Source: Magnetospirillum moscoviense (GTDB lineage Bacteria > Pseudomonadota > Alphaproteobacteria > Rhodospirillales > Magnetospirillaceae). Taken from it: a stretch of DNA of 64,000 nt. Location: assembly GCF_001650635.1 (NCBI RefSeq), contig NZ_LWQU01000185.1, positions 22,263-86,262 of the forward strand, read 5' to 3'. The position numbers were made by a program, and so were the translations under genes. Position 1 is the first letter of the stretch, and every line of letters begins with the position of its first letter. This document shows positions 59,912-64,000 of the stretch, piece by piece. The notes beneath the pieces were generated by a model that did no database searches, was not told the origin of the DNA, and saw nothing but the letters and a program-made list of their open reading frames with translations.

Positions 59912-61765
59912 ATGGTTGCCCACGACATTCTGGCGCAGGCCGCCGCCGCGCTTGACCGCTCCGATCTCGAAGAAGCGCTCAACATCGCCGAGCGCAACCT
60001 GCGGATTCAGGAAAATCAGGTGGATGCGGTTTGCGTCATGGCGGCCGTCGCCTATCGCCAGGATGATTGGGCCCGGTCGCTGCTGTTGCTCGAACGGGTC
60101 GCCGAGCAGCCGAATGTGCCGAGCGACATCGACGAAGTGCTGGCGGTTCTGAATTGCCTGGTCGGCCGCCTGACTGACGCGCTGTTCCATGCCAAGGTTG
60201 CGTCGACCCGCAAGGTCGGCAACGTTCTAGAGCGTCTGTTCGGTCCGGAATTCCCGAAATTCGCCGACGCCTTCGCCAATATCGGCGAACGCCCGTTGCT
60301 GCGCCGCGCCAAGCTGGCGCTGCGCAACGGAATGCGTCCGGCTGCCCGCAACCTGGTCGAACAGCATCTGTCGATCACCAACAACGACATCGATGCGCTG
60401 GATTTCCTGTCGGCGCTGCTCGAGGAAGACGGCGCCCACGAGGAAGCCATCGGCGTGCTGCGCAGTGTCCAGACCCTGGGCGGCCAGTCGGCGACCTTGC
60501 TGTCGCGGCTGGCGCGCAGCCTGATGGCCACCGGCGAGCGCGACGCCGCGCTGGCGTGTAACGATTTGGCGATGGCGCGGGCGCCGTCGTCGATCGCCAT
60601 TCACGCGGCCGCGCTCGAAGCGTGGGAGCACCATCCCCACGCCGAAGGCCGTCGTCACCAGGCTTGCCTGGAATCCTGGCGCAAGTTGGTGATGGCCAAG
60701 ATCCCCAAGGTCGTGCGGCCCTTGCCGCCATTGGCTGCCGGGGGGCGGCGGACCGTCGGCTATCTGTGTTCGAACGTCGCCGACGAAGCGGTTCGCTTCA
60801 TGATCGGGCGGATCGCCGCGCGCCATGACCGTGCTCGCTTCAACGTCATCGGCTTCGGGTCCGGCGATTTGGCCGACAATGCCAACCTGGCCTTCCGCAA
60901 TTCCTTCCTGCGCTGGCGCGAAATCAGCCAGTTGGATGAGCTGACCCTGGCGGCGCTGGTGCGCGGCGAAGGTGTCGATATCCTGATCGATTGCGACGGC
61001 TTGGCGGCGCCGGCCCATCACGGCCTTTACGTTCGTAACGCCGCCCGCGCCCAATTGTCTTGGCTGAACATGCCGACCGGCGAGATGCTGCCCGGTGCGC
61101 ACGGGACGCTGGCCGGTTCCAGCCTGCCCATGGGGCCTTATCTGTTGAACGCCGAGCGGGCCATTACCGCCGGCCTGCCGGCAGCTGCCAACGATGGCAC
61201 TGTGACCTTCGGCGCCGACGTGTCGCTGGCGGACTTCAATCCCGACGTTGCCCTGGCCTGGAGCCTGGTGCTGCAGGCCAACCCCAACGCGCTTCTGGCG
61301 TTGCGTGACGATGGACATTTCTCGCAGCCCACACACACGGCAAATCTGGTCGAGTTGTTCGGCAATTTCGGCGTCGCCCACCGCATCGACATCATTTCCT
61401 CCACCTCGGCCGAGTTCTGGAGCCAGGTCGACGTCGCCCTGGCGCCGTTCCCGTCGCTTCCGGTCTTCACCTATGGCGAGGCCCTGGGGGCCGGCATTCC
61501 TGTGGTGACCATGGATACCGGTCGGGCCGCCAGCCTCGCCGCCTCGGTGCGTGCCACCGGCCACGGCGAAACAATGGTGGCCGGCGACGTCAACCAGTAT
61601 GTGGACCTGGCGGGCCGCTGGGCGTCGGACCTTGACCGTCTGGCCAACCATCGCCGCATCGGGGCCGCGGCCATCGTTGCTTCGGCGCCATTCGACGTCG
61701 ATGCTTTCGTGCGCGGTCTCGAGGCCCATCTCGACGGGCTGTTCGCCGAGCAGCCTGTCGGCTAA
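59912..61765 (+). CDS. SPINDLY/OGT-like TPR glycosyltransferase
   Basis: The product has 617 residues from the ATG at 59912 (GGAG 8 bases upstream). The N-terminal ~250 residues are helical repeats of the TPR kind; the C-terminal domain resembles the bacterial O-GlcNAc transferase (GT41) and SPINDLY type: RRTVGYLCSNVADEAVRFM, DILIDCDGLAAPAHHGL and DVALAPFPSLPVFTYGEALGAGIPVV. It is likely to transfer a sugar to Ser/Thr of a protein. Lying between flaF and maf, flagellin is the most likely acceptor, but a second acceptor cannot be excluded. Confidence 0.85.
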   Translation: MVAHDILAQAAAALDRSDLEEALNIAERNLRIQENQVDAVCVMAAVAYRQDDWARSLLLLERVAEQPNVPSDIDEVLAVLNCLVGRLTDALFHAKVASTRKVGNVLERLFGPEFPKFADAFANIGERPLLRRAKLALRNGMRPAARNLVEQHLSITNNDIDALDFLSALLEEDGAHEEAIGVLRSVQTLGGQSATLLSRLARSLMATGERDAALACNDLAMARAPSSIAIHAAALEAWEHHPHAEGRRHQACLESWRKLVMAKIPKVVRPLPPLAAGGRRTVGYLCSNVADEAVRFMIGRIAARHDRARFNVIGFGSGDLADNANLAFRNSFLRWREISQLDELTLAALVRGEGVDILIDCDGLAAPAHHGLYVRNAARAQLSWLNMPTGEMLPGAHGTLAGSSLPMGPYLLNAERAITAGLPAAANDGTVTFGADVSLADFNPDVALAWSLVLQANPNALLALRDDGHFSQPTHTANLVELFGNFGVAHRIDIISSTSAEFWSQVDVALAPFPSLPVFTYGEALGAGIPVVTMDTGRAASLAASVRATGHGETMVAGDVNQYVDLAGRWASDLDRLANHRRIGAAAIVASAPFDVDAFVRGLEAHLDGLFAEQPVG

Positions 61766-61777
61766 AAGGGGGCAGGA

Positions 61778-63781
61778 ATGCCGGTGGGTGATCGTTACGC
61801 CGCCAATGTCGCTTTTCTGGGCGAGAACTATCCGGATCTCGCCCGCCGGCTGACCGGCAACACCGGGCCGATCCGGCCGATCTTTACGGATGGCGTTCCT
61901 ACAGACATCCAGATCGTCGATCAGCGCCTTTATAACGGTGACGCCCGCGACATCGTGGTCACCCAGGTGCAGTCCTTCCTGGCAAAGCCCGCCCGAGTCG
62001 GCTATGACGCCAATTCCTTCAGTTCTGATAGCCTGGTGTCGCGCGCGTCCTATATCAATCTGCGTCGCGCCATGGCCACGCACAGCCTTGACGTCATCCC
62101 GGCGGCGCCGGTGGTCCGCTCCGGCTTCATGCTGATCTTCGGCATCGGGCTGGGCTATCACCTCAAGTCGCTGATCGAGGCGGTCGATGTCGAGCATGTG
62201 GTCATCGCCGAAGTGGTCGGCGAGTTTCTTGATATGTCGTGTCACGCCATCGACTGGCAGGAAATTCACCAATTGTGTGAAGCGCGCAAGACCACGCTTC
62301 ATGTGTTCGTAGCCGAGCAGCCCGGGCGTCTGGCGGGCGAGATCGGCGCGCTGATCACCGAAGTCGGAACCGTCTTGCTGGATGGCGTCTATTGCTTCCG
62401 CCATTACCCGCTGTGGGCGCTGGACGAAGCCTATCGCCGCACCGTCAACGAATTTCCCCGCCACATCATGGCGCGCGGATATTACGAAGACGAGCGCAAG
62501 ATGATCCGCAACGCCATCACCAACCTGCACAAGTGCGATTATTACCTGGTCGAGGGCTCGTTCCGCCCCCGCACCGACGTTCCGGCCTTCATCATCGCCT
62601 CGGGCCCGTCGGTGGACGAGGCGATCGCCACCGTCAAGGAATGGCGCGACCATGCCGTAGTGTTTTCCTGCGGCTCGTCGCTGCAGATCTGTCTGAAGCA
62701 CGGCATCATCCCCGATTATCATGTCGAGTTGGAAAACGTCGTCGCGGTGAAGGACTTCCTGGATCACATCCTGGAAAAGAACCGGCACCTTTTCCCCGGC
62801 GACAAGTTCGACGGCATCAAGCTGATCTCCTCGGTGACCGTCAATCCCCGGGTGATGGCCTTTTTCGACGAGGCCTATTTCTTCTTCCGCGACAGCTCGG
62901 TCTCGACCAAATGTCTGGCCGAGGGTATCCCGATCATGTCGGCGGTGGGTCCGAACGTCTCGAACACGGCGGTCGCGGTGGCGGCCCGGCTGGGTTTCGG
63001 CGAGATGTATTTCTTCGGCTTCGATTGCGGCTGGCGCGATGCCAAAACGCATCATTCCAAGGACACCGCCTATTACACCGCGGAAAAGCACAAGGTCGAG
63101 GAGGCGAAGGCCACCATCACGGTGCCGGGCAATTTCGGCGGCGAGGTGGAAACCGACACCACCCTGGATTGGAGCCGCGACATGATCGAGCAGAAGCTGC
63201 GGGGCTTCTCGATCAAGGCGTTCAATTGCTCGGATGGTGCCCTGATCGAAGGCGCCCTTCCACTGGTGCCCGAGGGGCTGGCGCTTAAGGGGCCGGTCCT
63301 CGATCGTGCGGCGATCTTGGCCTCGATTCGGGACAATTCCCGCTTATTTAAGGCCGGCGAGTTCCTTCAGCGCTTCGACATGGCCGATTTCGTGGCCGAG
63401 GTGGACGCGTTCAGCGAGGCGATCCTGGCGCTGATCGACCGCGCCAAGGCCGAAAAGATGAGCTTCATGGCGTTCCATGGCCTGGTGTGGCCGTTGGTGC
63501 GCGACCTGCACAAAAGCCCGGACTACCGGCATATCGGCTCGATGTTCGCCTGCTCGACCATGGCGATGATGAAGTTGGCCTGCTTCTTCCTCAACCGGGT
63601 CGAGGACCCGGCGACCCGCGAAGCGGTCACGCTGCAATTCTACGACGACTTCAAGGCCCTGCACGAAGAGATGCTGGTCGATGGCCGTCAGGTGATGGAA
63701 GAAGCCCGCATCATGGTTGAAGGCGGCCCCGAGCCGGAATGGACCAAGGGCCTGCAGACCGTCGAGGGCACGACCTACTAG
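61778..63781 (+). CDS. maf: Maf-type flagellin glycosyltransferase
   Basis: The product has 667 residues and is a motility-associated factor (MAF_flag10/DUF115). The central domain has ASGPSVDE (the GPS nucleotide-binding loop), VGPNVSNTAVAVAARLGFGEMYFFGFDCG and THHSKDTAYY. Maf proteins transfer nonulosonic acids such as pseudaminic acid to flagellin; a Maf from Magnetospirillum magneticum AMB-1 has been studied structurally. It follows the OGT-like gene by 12 bases and ends the flagellin locus. No nonulosonic acid synthesis genes are present, so its donor is made elsewhere. Confidence 0.93.
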   Translation: MPVGDRYAANVAFLGENYPDLARRLTGNTGPIRPIFTDGVPTDIQIVDQRLYNGDARDIVVTQVQSFLAKPARVGYDANSFSSDSLVSRASYINLRRAMATHSLDVIPAAPVVRSGFMLIFGIGLGYHLKSLIEAVDVEHVVIAEVVGEFLDMSCHAIDWQEIHQLCEARKTTLHVFVAEQPGRLAGEIGALITEVGTVLLDGVYCFRHYPLWALDEAYRRTVNEFPRHIMARGYYEDERKMIRNAITNLHKCDYYLVEGSFRPRTDVPAFIIASGPSVDEAIATVKEWRDHAVVFSCGSSLQICLKHGIIPDYHVELENVVAVKDFLDHILEKNRHLFPGDKFDGIKLISSVTVNPRVMAFFDEAYFFFRDSSVSTKCLAEGIPIMSAVGPNVSNTAVAVAARLGFGEMYFFGFDCGWRDAKTHHSKDTAYYTAEKHKVEEAKATITVPGNFGGEVETDTTLDWSRDMIEQKLRGFSIKAFNCSDGALIEGALPLVPEGLALKGPVLDRAAILASIRDNSRLFKAGEFLQRFDMADFVAEVDAFSEAILALIDRAKAEKMSFMAFHGLVWPLVRDLHKSPDYRHIGSMFACSTMAMMKLACFFLNRVEDPATREAVTLQFYDDFKALHEEMLVDGRQVMEEARIMVEGGPEPEWTKGLQTVEGTTY

Positions 63782-63827
63782 AATCTGGCTGAGTTTGGTG
63801 GACTCGGATTTTCCTGTCGTCACCCTT

Positions 63828-63867
63828 GGGCTTGACCCGAGGGTCCATGGATGGCCGGGTCAAGCCC
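63828..63867. repeat. Dispersed palindromic repeat of REP type
   Basis: GGGCTTGACCCG and CGGGTCAAGCCC form a perfect 12-bp stem around 16 bases. Sequences of this kind (GTCACCC...CTTGACCC...GGGTCAAGCCC) occur as dispersed repeats in alphaproteobacterial genomes, from memory. The right side stops abruptly at an IS-like sequence. Confidence 0.75.
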
Positions 63868-64000
63868 ACTGCTGTCCGGTTTAATTTAGTGGACTGAGTG
63901 CACGGCGTTGATTCTACTCGTGTTCAGACGTTTGGCGCGTCTCCTGGACACGAATTGGAGCAACACCGTGCGGCATCAGAATAGCGTTTTTCATGACTTG
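63868..64000 (+). mobile_element. Left end of an IS4-family insertion sequence
   Basis: A sequence containing CTGTCCGG (63872-63879) begins right after the palindromic repeat and leads to a coding frame with an N-terminus typical of IS4-family transposases. The right end is beyond the window, so size and completeness are unknown. The family assignment rests on remembered N-terminal residues. Confidence 0.55.
63968..64000 (+). CDS. IS4-family transposase, first 11 codons
   Basis: GTG at 63968 with GGAG about 7 bases upstream starts the frame MRHQNSVFHDL, which runs off the right edge. This N-terminus matches the pattern of IS4-family transposases (RHxNSVFHD) as I remember it. Too little is present to say whether the gene is intact. 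Confidence 0.55.
   Translation, partial: MRHQNSVFHDL

Noticed and set aside
60227..63091. A 954-codon open frame on the minus strand across the OGT-like and Maf genes
   Set aside because: It is antisense to two recognisable genes, its translation is rich in Gly/Asp/His/Arg typical of high-GC reverse frames, and it shows no domain.
1..64000. tRNA, rRNA, prophage and magnetosome genes
   Set aside because: I looked for cloverleaf-like stems, phage structural genes and mam/mms-type proteins and found none that I can support.

Overview
The window is high-GC DNA read continuously as coding sequence. It looks like an alphaproteobacterium of the Rhodospirillales, most likely Magnetospirillum-like. 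The evidence is a petA-petB (Rieske/cytochrome b) operon, a thrC gene overlapping an M16 peptidase gene, a lysC / nitronate-monooxygenase-like / ptsP block, a short flagellin followed by flaF, and a Maf-type flagellin glycosyltransferase. The species cannot be fixed from this sequence alone, and no magnetosome genes are present.

Region 1 (1-17.6 kb) is conserved housekeeping: partial petB and petA, trmL, a methyltransferase, a lipoprotein, an M16 peptidase, thrC, a small unknown gene, rplM-rpsI with a clear promoter and terminator, an unknown helical protein, a quinone oxidoreductase, rodZ, ptsP, a nitronate monooxygenase, lysC, ubiG, a periplasmic binding-like protein and a hexapeptide acetyltransferase. 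A pair of near-identical 35-bp palindromes (17760-17897) and a Crp-family regulator mark its right border.

Region 2 (18.7-54 kb) is a large accessory glycan island made of short, tightly overlapped operons that switch strand repeatedly. The first module has two tandem DegT aminotransferases, a fused 2-oxoacid dehydrogenase E1 alpha/beta, and a protein that joins a lipoyl domain and an apparent E3-binding domain to a PglD/NeuD-type sugar acyltransferase. I read this as a candidate pathway in which an acyl group made by oxidative decarboxylation is passed on lipoamide to an amino sugar. Later modules hold a TIGR04372-like glycosyltransferase, a 2OG-Fe(II) oxygenase with its small partner, CDP-glucose synthesis and dehydration (rfbF, rfbG), a GtrB-like transferase, five radical SAM proteins, a third DegT aminotransferase, a C-methyltransferase, a TPR-sulfotransferase, and a six-gene operon. 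That operon encodes a domain-swapped HldE-like kinase/nucleotidyltransferase, an epimerase, a HAD phosphatase, an APH-like kinase and a split transketolase. Together they imply one or more unusual, heavily modified sugars for O-antigen, exopolysaccharide or flagellin.

Region 3 (54-63.8 kb) is a flagellin locus: TPR proteins, a TPR-glycosyltransferase, flagellin with a promoter, a 5' leader hairpin and a terminator, flaF, an SPINDLY/OGT-like protein and Maf. The window ends in a dispersed palindromic repeat that directly abuts what appears to be the left end of an IS4-family element.
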